NCBI RefSeq assembly: GCF_027594545.1 | Contig: NZ_CP115160.1 | Coordinates: 2,861,001-2,925,000 of the forward strand | Length of the DNA stretch: 64,000 bases | Origin: Algoriphagus sp. TR-M9 | GTDB lineage: Bacteria > Bacteroidota > Bacteroidia > Cytophagales > Cyclobacteriaceae | Reading direction: 5' to 3' | Shown: positions 42,725-51,506 of the stretch, piece after piece | Position numbering within the stretch: position 1 is the first letter of the stretch | Layout of the letters: the number at the start of each line of letters is the position of its first letter | The notes under the pieces: generated by a model | Seen by the model: the letters and a program-made list of their open reading frames with translations, nothing else | Database searches by the model: none | What the model was told of the DNA's origin: nothing | Position numbers and translations under genes: made by a program

Positions 42725-44980
42725 CTAATCTTTCCTTCCCACCAGTACCATCCTAATCGTATTGTAATCGTATTTGTCCTCAAAATGAATCCGTAGTTCC
42801 TGAGGAGATTTTTTGTTTTCAATCTCTGAATTGATCTCGAATATCACCTCCTGGGGCAAGCAGTCTTCCAGCTCCACCTTACCGGCAGCGATCCCTTTCA
42901 CCAAATGCCCCTTGATGGTGGATTCGGCCAAGCCCCGCTCCACCACTATATCCCCTATACTTTTGCCAGCATGAATCATCCCATATGTAATCTCATAAGT
43001 CTCCCCTACTTTTCGCTTCAGATTCGCTTTTCCTGACTTTTTTCTACCGGTTTTGGTACTGGCAAATTTTGGGTTTTCCGCGGCAGCCTGTTTGGCTTTT
43101 TCCGCCAGCTCAGTTCTAATTCGACTTTTTTCAATATCCAGATCGTTCATTTTTCCCGGAATATCACCTTGCAAAATAGCAGTCACTACCCGCCGTACCT
43201 TGCTGATATCACTGTACTTTCTGAGCAAAATCACCTCCAGTTCTTCAAGGCCATTCACATAGGTTTTGGTTCTGGAAAAACGCTCCACCTCTGCTCTATG
43301 AACCAGCAGCTTTCGTAAAACATCTTTCAGAAAATCCTGAAAATAGGCCGTCCCTTTTTCTAACCTTTCTACCAGTTTGCTCTGATCATTTTGCTGTAAA
43401 AGCAGCCGGAGCTGATTGCCAAATCTGTAAGCTGTATTCTGCTGTCCTGCTACCAAAGTAGTCATGTCCTTCACGGCCACCTGCATTTCAGGATCTTCAA
43501 ACTCCATGGTACTATCATGCTTACGCTGAAAGCCCTGCAGTTCAGATAAAAGAGACTGCAAGTCAAAACTCCCGTCCAAAAGTGAAGTTATATAGTTTTG
43601 CTGGAATACTTTCAGCTGCTCCTCCAACTTGGACTGGGTATTCGCGGCTTCCACAAATGCCGTCACCTGTCCGTCTGATTGCAAGGCCGTCGGATGGATT
43701 TTGGTCAATAAGGTGAGGCCTTCTAGACTTCTTAACCGGCTCAAAGCCACATATACCTGTCCGGGCGCAAAAGCGCTGCCTACATCTATCACTGCCTTGT
43801 CAAAGGTCAATCCTTGGCTTTTGTGAACGGTCACCGCCCAAGCGGTTTTGATGGGATATTGACTGAAAGTTCCGATCACTTCTTCGTCCAGTTCCTTGGT
43901 TTCAGCATTGATGACGTATTTTTTATTTTCCCAAAGCTCCTTTTTCAGCACATATTCAAAACTCCCTCCATCTAGCTTCACACGAATGTCATCTTCGTCT
44001 AGAGCGATTACTTTCGCCAACTTACCATTGTAGTAATCCCCATTTCCTGATGAATCATTTTTGATAAACATCACTTGCGCCCCTACTCTTAACTCTAGGG
44101 TTTTGGGCAAAGGATATAGATTTTCCGGAAAATCATTTTCCACCTCTGCTTCATAATACATGGAGTCTCCAGGGAGGGCCAATAGTTTTTCCCTATTGAT
44201 TTGGTCTGCCTTATAATTATGCGTAGTGATGGTGATGCAATCCTCCAAGTTCTTCAGTTCATCCTGAGTCTTGAAGTGCCGGTTGAGCAGTCGGATATCC
44301 TCGTCCTGTACTTTATTTTCGCGCAGATGATTCAGCACGCTTATAAAATCCTCATCCTGCTGTCTGAATATTTTATCAAGTTCCAAATAGACCAGTCCCG
44401 TTTCCCTCAGTACCCGTGCTTCAAAAAAATGCATACCCGGATAAAACCTGGACAGCACCTGCCATTCCTGATCTCTGACTATGGGTGGCAGCTGAAACAA
44501 ATCACCTATCATCAGCACCTGTACCCCTCCAAAAGCTTCCTGAAAATTTCGCTTTACACTCCTGAGCCTATAATCAATCGCATCCAGCACGTCCGCCCTC
44601 AACATGCTGACCTCATCGATTACCAGAAGCTCTACAGATCGAAGCACACTCCTGCGAAATCCACTGATGGGATGCCTCCTCCCTAGCGTATGCTGGGTAA
44701 AACAGCCATACTGATCAGTGAAATTCCCCTCGGGCTCTCTAGAAGGCAAGAAAAAACCTAGTGGTAATTGGAACTGGGAATGAATAGTCACTCCTCCAGC
44801 ATTCAGCGCTGCGATCCCGGTGGGCGCTACTACCAAATGGGTCTTGTGCGTCTGCTGGGCCAGACTTTTCAGGAAGGTGGTTTTGCCTGTCCCTGCTTTT
44901 CCTGTCAAAAAAATCGGCGCTCCGGTGTTATTTACAAATTTTGCCGCTAGCTCCAGTTTATCGGTTACTTGATTTCCCAT
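42725..44980 (-). CDS. Pif1-like SF1B helicase with C-terminal helix-turn-helix
   Basis: 751 residues. Walker A GKAGTGKTTF (27-36), motif Ia VVAPTGIAALNAGG, Walker B LLVIDEVSML, motif III LMIGDLFQLPP, and motifs V/VI (KTAWAVTVHKSQGLTFD, YVALSRLR) match the Pif1/RecD SF1 group. The C-terminal third is helical, with a basic Lys/Arg linker and a helix-turn-helix segment (SIGDIVVERGLAESTIKGHL) like those appended to many Bacteroidota helicases. It should unwind DNA 5' to 3'. Length and order are usual for the phylum. Confidence 0.92.
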   Translation of the reverse strand: MGNQVTDKLELAAKFVNNTGAPIFLTGKAGTGKTTFLKSLAQQTHKTHLVVAPTGIAALNAGGVTIHSQFQLPLGFFLPSREPEGNFTDQYGCFTQHTLGRRHPISGFRRSVLRSVELLVIDEVSMLRADVLDAIDYRLRSVKRNFQEAFGGVQVLMIGDLFQLPPIVRDQEWQVLSRFYPGMHFFEARVLRETGLVYLELDKIFRQQDEDFISVLNHLRENKVQDEDIRLLNRHFKTQDELKNLEDCITITTHNYKADQINREKLLALPGDSMYYEAEVENDFPENLYPLPKTLELRVGAQVMFIKNDSSGNGDYYNGKLAKVIALDEDDIRVKLDGGSFEYVLKKELWENKKYVINAETKELDEEVIGTFSQYPIKTAWAVTVHKSQGLTFDKAVIDVGSAFAPGQVYVALSRLRSLEGLTLLTKIHPTALQSDGQVTAFVEAANTQSKLEEQLKVFQQNYITSLLDGSFDLQSLLSELQGFQRKHDSTMEFEDPEMQVAVKDMTTLVAGQQNTAYRFGNQLRLLLQQNDQSKLVERLEKGTAYFQDFLKDVLRKLLVHRAEVERFSRTKTYVNGLEELEVILLRKYSDISKVRRVVTAILQGDIPGKMNDLDIEKSRIRTELAEKAKQAAAENPKFASTKTGRKKSGKANLKRKVGETYEITYGMIHAGKSIGDIVVERGLAESTIKGHLVKGIAAGKVELEDCLPQEVIFEINSEIENKKSPQELRIHFEDKYDYNTIRMVLVGRKD

Positions 44981-45251
44981 ATAGCGAAACTACTATTTTT
45001 TTAAAAATGAATCTAACTAAAAGCCAGGTCTAAGCTTTACTTGACCTTTACAATTCTGAACCTATCATACCTCTCAACTCCATTAAAGTTAGTGAAATGA
45101 TTAGCTTTTAAAGTTACAATTTTTTGCGAAAGAGATTGCCCAAATAGTCCTTCTTCCACACAAGAACCTGCTGCTTAGCACCTCTCAGTCAACCATTAAG
45201 GGCATGGAATAAAACTTGCCTAATTATTACCTACACTAACCCACTTTAACC

Positions 45252-45626
45252 ATGAATACTGAATACAATTTTCCAATCAGCTGCAGGACGGTAGCTGGAT
45301 GTGATGTAAAAACCATAAAAGAAGAATCCGTAGGCACCATCAAAGATATCATGGTAGATACTGAGACCGGAGACGTAGCATACATCGTGCTTGAGCTACA
45401 CAGAGACTTTCTCAATCTCGGAAATAAGTATCTGGCATTGCCTTGGGAGGCATTTGATTTTCACGGACAGCAACGCAAGGTAATTTTAGTCAAAGCGGAT
45501 AAAGAGAAACTGGAAAACGCACCTGGATTCGAAAAGGACAGTTGGCCGGTAGGATCCCAGCATCAGTTTATTGGCGAAATAAAGTCATACTATGGATATG
45601 ACAGGAGAAAGGTGCTGATTGAATAG
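45252..45626 (+). CDS. PRC-barrel domain protein
   Basis: 124 residues. It opens with the beta barrel (TVAGCDVKTIKEESVGTIKDIMVDTETGDVAYIV), containing the G.I.D...D..TG..AY pattern of PRC barrels, and LALPWEAFDF follows. A short C-terminal tail (KSYYGYDRRKVLIE) completes it. PRC barrels bind RNA (RimM) or act in photosynthetic reaction centres; stand-alone forms are common and uncharacterised, often stress related. A clear terminator follows. The upstream gap 44981-45251 holds no gene. Confidence 0.88.
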   Translation: MNTEYNFPISCRTVAGCDVKTIKEESVGTIKDIMVDTETGDVAYIVLELHRDFLNLGNKYLALPWEAFDFHGQQRKVILVKADKEKLENAPGFEKDSWPVGSQHQFIGEIKSYYGYDRRKVLIE

Positions 45627-45650
45627 GCAAAGTACCGATTCATCCTGTTT

Positions 45651-45679
45651 GGCTCTCCAGTTTATGGGGAGCCTTTTTT
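45651..45679 (+). terminator. Intrinsic terminator
   Basis: GGCTCTCC (45651-45658) pairs with GGGGAGCC (45666-45673), 8 bp with one G-U pair, followed by TTTTTT. It ends the PRC-barrel transcript. Confidence 0.88.
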
Positions 45680-45733
45680 ATTCACCGTCTAATTACTTGC
45701 AAGAACCCAATTCAAAACTTCAATATTCACTAC

Positions 45734-47356
45734 TTACCTTCTCTTGCCATCATCTGGGGGATCCTTCTCCGACATAATCAATTGTGCGAAGTCTCCGGGC
45801 ACTATTTCTAGTAAACCTTCCCGCACTGAGTTCCAGATCAGATTAAATACTCCCCGATATTTATTACGCTCGGTTTGAAACTCAGCCCTTTTATAATTCC
45901 CTTTTTCCGGGAGGTTATCAGTGGACGTGAGAATATTTGCCACCAAGCTCATCAGTTTTTTCTTCTGGGCAGCGTCATCCAATAAATCCAGGTGTAAATC
46001 CGAATAATCAAACCTCATGGAATTTGAAGATGCATATTGGTTGGCATTCATGGAGATTTCCAGGTTTTTCACTTCACCGGAGGTAATTTCTACATTTGAA
46101 ATATGACCTATAATGGCATTTAATTCCTGAAGATTGAAACTCCCCACTTTACCCTTTAGAGAAAATTCATCATTGGTATAGGGTACAGTCACGTCCATAC
46201 TCATCTGCGCAAACCCATTCAACACAGCTTCCCCATAAATGAGCATTTCTCCATGTTGCAAGGAATCTAAGGATGAAATATTGGTGATTTCGGCACTTAA
46301 CCTTTCAAAGTTCAAATCATAAGGCTGTGATTTTCCCGGAGGAATCTCCGAATAAGTGATCAGCGAATTTGTCAGTCTGACTGTATCTAGCTCCAGAGGA
46401 AATGGAATTTTCTCTACCATCCCTTCAAACATGGGCTTCTCAGGCTCATCTGGCGGGCGTTGTTTGTTTTTATTTCGCACATCATGAAGCACCAGACTAT
46501 CTATGGTCGCCAGTCCCGCAAAAATCGACCAGTTACCATACACTGTACTTCTCGCATTGAGCCTTTCGATACGCACATTTTTCACTTCCACTTCTATGAT
46601 GTCAAGCTGATATTCCGCCCGCTTAGACGCCTCTACGGCAGAATCCTCAAAGCGAAGACTCAAACCTGTAATATCAAAAGCATCAGCCTTGGAGTCTAGC
46701 ACAAGCTCCTCTATGCGGAAAGTCTGCTCAGGATTCAGGTTCACTTCCAGATTGCTCATTCTGGTCTCTATACTTTCCAATTTGAAGGGAATAGCATGAT
46801 TGACCAAGGCGGAATCAGTAGTAAGGTTTTTTGCTGTAATGCTCAATCCATCGAAGCTCCCAAACTTTCTTAAAGTATCCGACTGGTTAAACAGTTCTGC
46901 AGAGCCATCTCTCAAACTAAAATTCCGGATCACTCCTCTGGACACCAAGTCTCCGAATAAATTTTGAAAGGCATTGGAAAAATTCCCCGGCTTTTTCTCC
47001 ACCGAATCCTGATGGACCAACACAAAGCTCGGACGCTCCATACTTAGCTGCCCCACTTCGATCACATCCCCCATCAGGAATTTCAACATACGCACATCCG
47101 CGAGCTCCAGAGAATGCATATTCCCATTGATCGAAGTGGACATCCCTTCTTTCAGCGGGTGGAGTGAGATTTCCCGCATCTCTATACTTTGCCTTAGCAG
47201 GTGAATTTCTATGTCCTCAAAAAGCACATCGTACTGCCTGTCCGCATTTGCATTGATGCGGGATCGGAGAGTTTCTGCCAGGTATCTCTCTAAAGCAAAA
47301 GTACCCGCTACTCCCACTATGATGATGACACCGAGAATCCAAAGGAATTTTTTCAA
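45734..47356 (-). CDS. AsmA/DUF748-like membrane-anchored protein
   Basis: 540 residues. An N-terminal membrane anchor (5-22, FLWILGVIIIVGVAGTFAL) is followed by a long beta-rich periplasmic part with repeated strands such as LSITAKNLTTDS, VEVKNVRIERLNARS and ISNVEITSGEVKNLEISMNA. This pattern belongs to AsmA-like proteins, which form bridges that move lipids between membranes. The length is shorter than AsmA or TamB, and the match is by pattern, not by a signature motif. It is a single gene, divergent from the EEP hydrolase gene. Confidence 0.65.
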   Translation of the reverse strand: MKKFLWILGVIIIVGVAGTFALERYLAETLRSRINANADRQYDVLFEDIEIHLLRQSIEMREISLHPLKEGMSTSINGNMHSLELADVRMLKFLMGDVIEVGQLSMERPSFVLVHQDSVEKKPGNFSNAFQNLFGDLVSRGVIRNFSLRDGSAELFNQSDTLRKFGSFDGLSITAKNLTTDSALVNHAIPFKLESIETRMSNLEVNLNPEQTFRIEELVLDSKADAFDITGLSLRFEDSAVEASKRAEYQLDIIEVEVKNVRIERLNARSTVYGNWSIFAGLATIDSLVLHDVRNKNKQRPPDEPEKPMFEGMVEKIPFPLELDTVRLTNSLITYSEIPPGKSQPYDLNFERLSAEITNISSLDSLQHGEMLIYGEAVLNGFAQMSMDVTVPYTNDEFSLKGKVGSFNLQELNAIIGHISNVEITSGEVKNLEISMNANQYASSNSMRFDYSDLHLDLLDDAAQKKKLMSLVANILTSTDNLPEKGNYKRAEFQTERNKYRGVFNLIWNSVREGLLEIVPGDFAQLIMSEKDPPDDGKRR

Positions 47357-47573
47357 AAGAAATCAGTTAGTGAACCCGTATTTGGAGCTGCCCAAAATTG
47401 ATCCTGTACAAAGCAAAATAGCTAGAATAAATACTCAATCCAATCAGCTGTTGTCCTGAATTGAATCTCTATTAATACAAAGTTTAAACCAATACCCTAC
47501 CTGATTTCTACCTGTATCTACTATTTTTACCCAGTAGCTAAGTTATTTCAACTACTTTCACCACAAAAAATTA

Positions 47574-48374
47574 ATGAAAGCCAAAATCTCCGTTCTGCTT
47601 TTCTGCTTTTTGATTATTGCCTCACTGGCCCAGGCACAGGATGATCAGCCTATATTCAAGGTGATGACCTATAACATCTACCATGGGGCTACGCCAGACT
47701 CCCTTTCCAAACCCAATCTAGAAGAGATTGCTAACCTGATCATACAGACACAACCTGAGGTTATAGCCTTTCAGGAGGTAGATTCCATGACTACGAGAAG
47801 TGTAGAGATTTTTGGAGAAAAGACTAATCTGATCGCCGAGCTCAGCAAATTGACAGGCTATAGAGGCTATTTTGCCAAAGCGATGGACTATGCAGAAGGC
47901 GGGTATGGAGAAGGGTTACTGGTCAAAAAAGGCTCAGAATATTACACCCAAAAACTCCCAACTCCAGTAGGTGGAGAACCTCGGGCGGCAGCTTGGGTAA
48001 AAGTAGAATTACGCAACCAACAGCGCTTATATTTCGGAGGAACTCACCTCTGTCACCAATTCCCGGAAAATAGAATTGCCCAGATTGAGGCATTAACTTC
48101 CTATGCTGATACCCTGGCCTACCCGGTTTTCTGGGCAGGAGACCTGAATTTTGATCCCAGCTCTGAAGCCTACCGTAACGTCCCGGATAAGTGGGCAGAT
48201 GCCGGAAAAGTAGCCGGAGATGAGACCCCGACCTTTGACTCAGAAGCAGGCAAAAGAATTGATTATGTGTGGTTTGATCCGGAACATTTTGAAGTGCTGG
48301 ACTACCAGGTTTTAGATGTGCCTTTTTCGGATCATTTCCCTGTATTAGTAACGCTTAGATTAATAAAACCTTAA
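47574..48374 (+). CDS. Secreted endonuclease/exonuclease/phosphatase family hydrolase
   Basis: 266 residues with a signal peptide (1-21, ending AQAQ). EEP motifs in order: MTYNIYHG (Asn), VIAFQEVD (Glu, metal), GGTHLCHQ (His), WAGDLNFDP (Asp-Asn), and C-terminal RIDYVWFD and FSDHFPV (Asp-His). The catalytic set is complete. Secreted relatives cleave phosphodiesters in nucleic acids or sphingolipids/phosphoinositides; the substrate is not shown. The next gene begins 6 bp after, so they form an operon with a DUF1080 protein. Confidence 0.9.
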   Translation: MKAKISVLLFCFLIIASLAQAQDDQPIFKVMTYNIYHGATPDSLSKPNLEEIANLIIQTQPEVIAFQEVDSMTTRSVEIFGEKTNLIAELSKLTGYRGYFAKAMDYAEGGYGEGLLVKKGSEYYTQKLPTPVGGEPRAAAWVKVELRNQQRLYFGGTHLCHQFPENRIAQIEALTSYADTLAYPVFWAGDLNFDPSSEAYRNVPDKWADAGKVAGDETPTFDSEAGKRIDYVWFDPEHFEVLDYQVLDVPFSDHFPVLVTLRLIKP

Positions 48375-48380
48375 CCTCTT

Positions 48381-49232
48381 ATGATGAAGAAATCACTCCC
48401 CCTGCTTTTGCTCTGCTTAGCAGCTATCGGCTTTTCCTTTCAGTTTGCTTCTCACCAGGCCAAAAACCCTGACTGGGAAACTCTTTTTAATGGAAAAGAC
48501 CTGCAAGACTGGACGGTAAAAATCCGAAAACATGAACTGAACGAAAATTTCGCCAACACTTTCCGAGTAGAAGACGGTCTGATGAAGGTACGCTATGACG
48601 GCTATGACCAGTTTGACCAGCAGTACGGACATATTTTTTACCAAAAACCCTATTCCTATTATCTCCTACAGGTGGAGTACCGCTTTGTAGGTGAGCAGGC
48701 AAAGGGCGGCGAAGGCTGGGCTACCAGAAATAGCGGCGCCATGCTTCACTGCCAAGATCCTAAAACCATGCTAAAAGACCAGGATTTCCCTATTTCCATA
48801 GAAGCTCAGTTTCTCGGTGGCAACGGCAAGAACCCTAGAAGCACCTGTAACCTCTGCACCCCGGGTACGAATGTGGTTATGGATGAAAAATTAATCACTA
48901 GCCACTGCGTGACCTCCTCTTCACAGACCTACCATGGAGACCAGTGGGTCACCGCCAATTTCATAGTCATGGGAGATGGTCAGGTTCACCACATGGTGGG
49001 CACAGACACAGTGATCAGCTACTCCCAAGCGCAGATCGGAGGCGGAAATGTAGCCCCGGTAGATCCTAAGGTAAAACAAGATGGCAAATTGCTAAATGGA
49101 GGATACATTTCACTGCAGAGCGAAAGTCACCCAATTGATTTCCGAACGGTGAGAATCATCGATCTCAGCAGCATCAAAGATGATGAGGAGAAATTACAGG
49201 AATTGGTTCATGAAAAGTTATCGGAGAAATAA
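48381..49232 (+). CDS. DUF1080 (3-keto-disaccharide hydrolase-type) secreted protein
   Basis: 283 residues with a signal peptide (1-25). The DUF1080 start is plain: WETLFNGKDLQDWTVKI, then FRVEDGLMKV, YSYYLLQVEYRFVG and NSGAMLHCQ, in a concanavalin-like beta sandwich. Cys residues in CNLCTPG and SHC may bind metal or form disulfides. Some DUF1080 proteins hydrolyse 3-keto-glucosides. It begins 6 bp after the EEP gene, suggesting translational coupling and joint action outside the cytoplasm. Confidence 0.88.
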   Translation: MMKKSLPLLLLCLAAIGFSFQFASHQAKNPDWETLFNGKDLQDWTVKIRKHELNENFANTFRVEDGLMKVRYDGYDQFDQQYGHIFYQKPYSYYLLQVEYRFVGEQAKGGEGWATRNSGAMLHCQDPKTMLKDQDFPISIEAQFLGGNGKNPRSTCNLCTPGTNVVMDEKLITSHCVTSSSQTYHGDQWVTANFIVMGDGQVHHMVGTDTVISYSQAQIGGGNVAPVDPKVKQDGKLLNGGYISLQSESHPIDFRTVRIIDLSSIKDDEEKLQELVHEKLSEK

Positions 49233-49347
49233 AGTCTTCCTTTGGAACCTCCGCATTTCAATTTCTTAAATTCCCTTAATGAACAGCAAATTCAGTTTTT
49301 TTGGCTCTCATTTTGAAACAGACCAGGTATAACTAACCATTTTAACT

Positions 49348-50043
49348 ATGAAGAACTACCTTACTTTAATTCTGGCCATTGCTTTTTTTGCGCCAGCACT
49401 GGCTCAAGATGACATGTCTGTTCCTCTGATTGAAGTGGAGGGATATAGCGAAAGAAAAATTGCTCCAGATGAAGCTAATTTCCAGATAAACCTGGAAGAA
49501 AAAGCCATGAAAGTGCCTGATGCCGTTCAGGTATTGAACAAAAAAACTGAGCGCCTGGCCCAAGCCTTGAAAAAAGCTAAAATCCAAGATTACAAGTTGA
49601 TCGCAGACAATTATTCGGTTAACGTAAACCGGATTTACCGCAGCGGGTCATCCAAGGACTCCGGGTACGTAGCCCGTCAAACCCTAAGAGTGGTGACGAG
49701 TAGCAAGAATGAAGATCTGCAAAAAATCGTAGAGGCCATCCAAAATGCAGGCGACATGAGCTATAACCTGAGCTTTCAGGTGTCTGAAACCACCGAGAAA
49801 TCCCTGCAGGACGAGATGCTGCGTGAAGCCCTAAAAGATGCAGAACGTAAAGCTAAACTGATCTCAGAAACCCTGGGAATCAGAAGCATTCAGGTGCACC
49901 GGGTTTCATTGGAAGCTCAGCCTGTAACCTATCCTAAAATGGAAATGATGCGGGCTCAAGCTGATGGCGCAGCAGCTCCTCCCATGCTCAACCCCGATGA
50001 TCAGCGACTGCAAAAACGGGTAGTCGTGAAATACACATATTAA
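49348..50043 (+). CDS. SIMPL domain (DUF541) periplasmic protein
   Basis: 231 residues with a signal peptide (1-19, ending ALAQ). The rest matches the SIMPL/DUF541 family: VEGYSERKIAPDEANFQINL, YSVNVNRIY, a long region of paired helices (LQDEMLREALKDAERKAKLI) and LGIRSIQVHRVSLE. The first half of the pattern (alternating strand and charged helix, twice) gives a dimer-of-repeats fold. Family members such as BP26 assemble in channel-like rings in the periplasm; function is unclear. A perfect UUCG-loop terminator follows. Confidence 0.9.
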   Translation: MKNYLTLILAIAFFAPALAQDDMSVPLIEVEGYSERKIAPDEANFQINLEEKAMKVPDAVQVLNKKTERLAQALKKAKIQDYKLIADNYSVNVNRIYRSGSSKDSGYVARQTLRVVTSSKNEDLQKIVEAIQNAGDMSYNLSFQVSETTEKSLQDEMLREALKDAERKAKLISETLGIRSIQVHRVSLEAQPVTYPKMEMMRAQADGAAAPPMLNPDDQRLQKRVVVKYTY

Positions 50044-50049
50044 TGAAAC

Positions 50050-50072
50050 GGTCGCTTCGGCGGCCTTTTTTT
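50050..50072 (+). terminator. Intrinsic terminator with UUCG tetraloop
   Basis: GGTCGC (50050-50055), TTCG loop, GCGGCC (50060-50065), 6-bp stem with one G-U pair, then seven T. It follows the SIMPL gene by 6 bp. Confidence 0.9.
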
Positions 50073-50184
50073 GTAGATTCGATCTAGGCACCTCACTTAT
50101 AACGTACTTCATTCTAAATACAATTTCCCAACAGCGTGACTCCAGATTTAGCCTATTCTAAAGCTATCCCTTACCCCAGATAAC

Positions 50185-50766
50185 ATGAACCAAAATACCA
50201 ATATCTCTAAACCTGAGGTTTACGACACCTTACTGAAAAAGTCGGAACAAAATGGGTTTACCATGCCCTCGGATTTGTACATAGGCACCTTGCTTAAATC
50301 TCTAGTAGCCAGCAAGCCATGTGGAAATTTCCTGGAATTGGGCACCGGTATGGGGCTTTCATTGGCTTGGATGGTAGCGGGAATGGACGATTGCGGATCC
50401 GTCATTTCCATTGACAATGACCCCTCGCTATGCCGGATTGTTCAGCAGCATTTCAATTTAGATAGCCGGGTCAATATTCTTTGTCAAGATGGATCAGAAT
50501 GGATCAAAAACTACAGTGGAGACCAGTTTGATCTGATTTTTGCAGACGCCTGGCCTGGCAAATACAGCGAATTGGACGAAACTTTAGCCTTATTGAAACC
50601 TGGAGGGTTCTATGTAATAGATGATATGGACGAACAGCCAAACTGGCCAGAAGGACACGCAGAAAGAGCCGAGGAATTGATCAAGGTTTTAGAAGCAAAA
50701 TCAGGATTTTCATGTACCAAAATGAATTGGTCCACAGGAGTGATCCTACTCTGCAAAATGAATTAA
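50185..50766 (+). CDS. Class I SAM-dependent O-methyltransferase-like protein
   Basis: 193 residues, no signal peptide. Motif I is FLELGTGMGLSLAWM (near 49-63), motif II is VISIDNDPSL, and LIFADAWPGKYSE plus LLKPGGFYVIDDMDEQ carry the metal/substrate Asp residues seen in COMT-type O-methyltransferases. The substrate cannot be told. It converges with the PycTM-type gene, with 2 bp between the stop codons, and there is no hairpin between them. Confidence 0.88.
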   Translation: MNQNTNISKPEVYDTLLKKSEQNGFTMPSDLYIGTLLKSLVASKPCGNFLELGTGMGLSLAWMVAGMDDCGSVISIDNDPSLCRIVQQHFNLDSRVNILCQDGSEWIKNYSGDQFDLIFADAWPGKYSELDETLALLKPGGFYVIDDMDEQPNWPEGHAERAEELIKVLEAKSGFSCTKMNWSTGVILLCKMN

Positions 50767-50768
50767 GC

Positions 50769-51335
50769 TCAAAGCACCAGCAGGTAAATAAAAAACGTAA
50801 TTACCCCCAGTCCTAGTCCAATGATGAAAACGGTATATGCATGGGAAAGCAATTTGTATTTTCGGCTCAAAACCTTGCCCTGATAAAACAGTGAGATTGC
50901 CATTTGCTCATTTATTTTCTTTTTGCTGGGCAAAATAGAATCCAGCTCGCTCAGGTAATCATCCAGGTTGAAATTTGAACTTACTCCGAAAAACATCAAA
51001 CTGGACTTGACCTCTGCTTCCGTATTTTTCTGTTTGCCCAGCATCTTGGGCCGGGCAGCTTGTACAGCCAAAATAGTGGAAACCAAACAAGTGCTAAGCA
51101 AAATCATGATCGGTACCAAAGTGACTATACTCTGGTAATCAATCTGATGAGAAATCGTACCATAGCCAATAATCGCCACTACCGATGAAATCACCAGCGC
51201 ATTGATACTGATCACAATATTGGCCTTATTGTCAGCAATCTGCAGCAAATTACAGTTATTCATAAAAGTCACCCTAAAAAAAGTCTGACGCTCTCTTTCC
51301 GTTTTGTCTTTCTTCGGTTGTATAGTTTCTTCCAT
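50769..51335 (-). CDS. PycTM-type (DUF5706) membrane protein, Pycsar-effector-like orphan
   Basis: 188 residues. Hydrophobic segments at about 40-62, 69-91 and 165-187 give three membrane helices; between the second and third is a cytoplasmic helical part (about 95-160). The family signature LLQIADNKANIVISINALVI is present at about 30-49. In Pycsar defence systems, such proteins are effectors that damage the membrane when a cyclic pyrimidine nucleotide is made by PycC. No cyclase gene is near, and neighbours are a methyltransferase and a phospholipase C. Thus effector-like by family, but its role as part of a defence system here is not shown. Confidence 0.8.
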   Translation of the reverse strand: MEETIQPKKDKTERERQTFFRVTFMNNCNLLQIADNKANIVISINALVISSVVAIIGYGTISHQIDYQSIVTLVPIMILLSTCLVSTILAVQAARPKMLGKQKNTEAEVKSSLMFFGVSSNFNLDDYLSELDSILPSKKKINEQMAISLFYQGKVLSRKYKLLSHAYTVFIIGLGLGVITFFIYLLVL

Positions 51336-51506
51336 CTTATCTTTTCATTTGGCAATGAAATTAAACAATAATTACCCAATAAACTTAAGTTATTGATAGC
51401 GATTAATTTAGGGCTTTTCTACCAAAATCATAACAAAAAGGAAACCCCTGAAATCTTCTGTCCAATCGGAAAAGTCCCTATACTTATTCGATAAAACGAA
51501 TGAACA

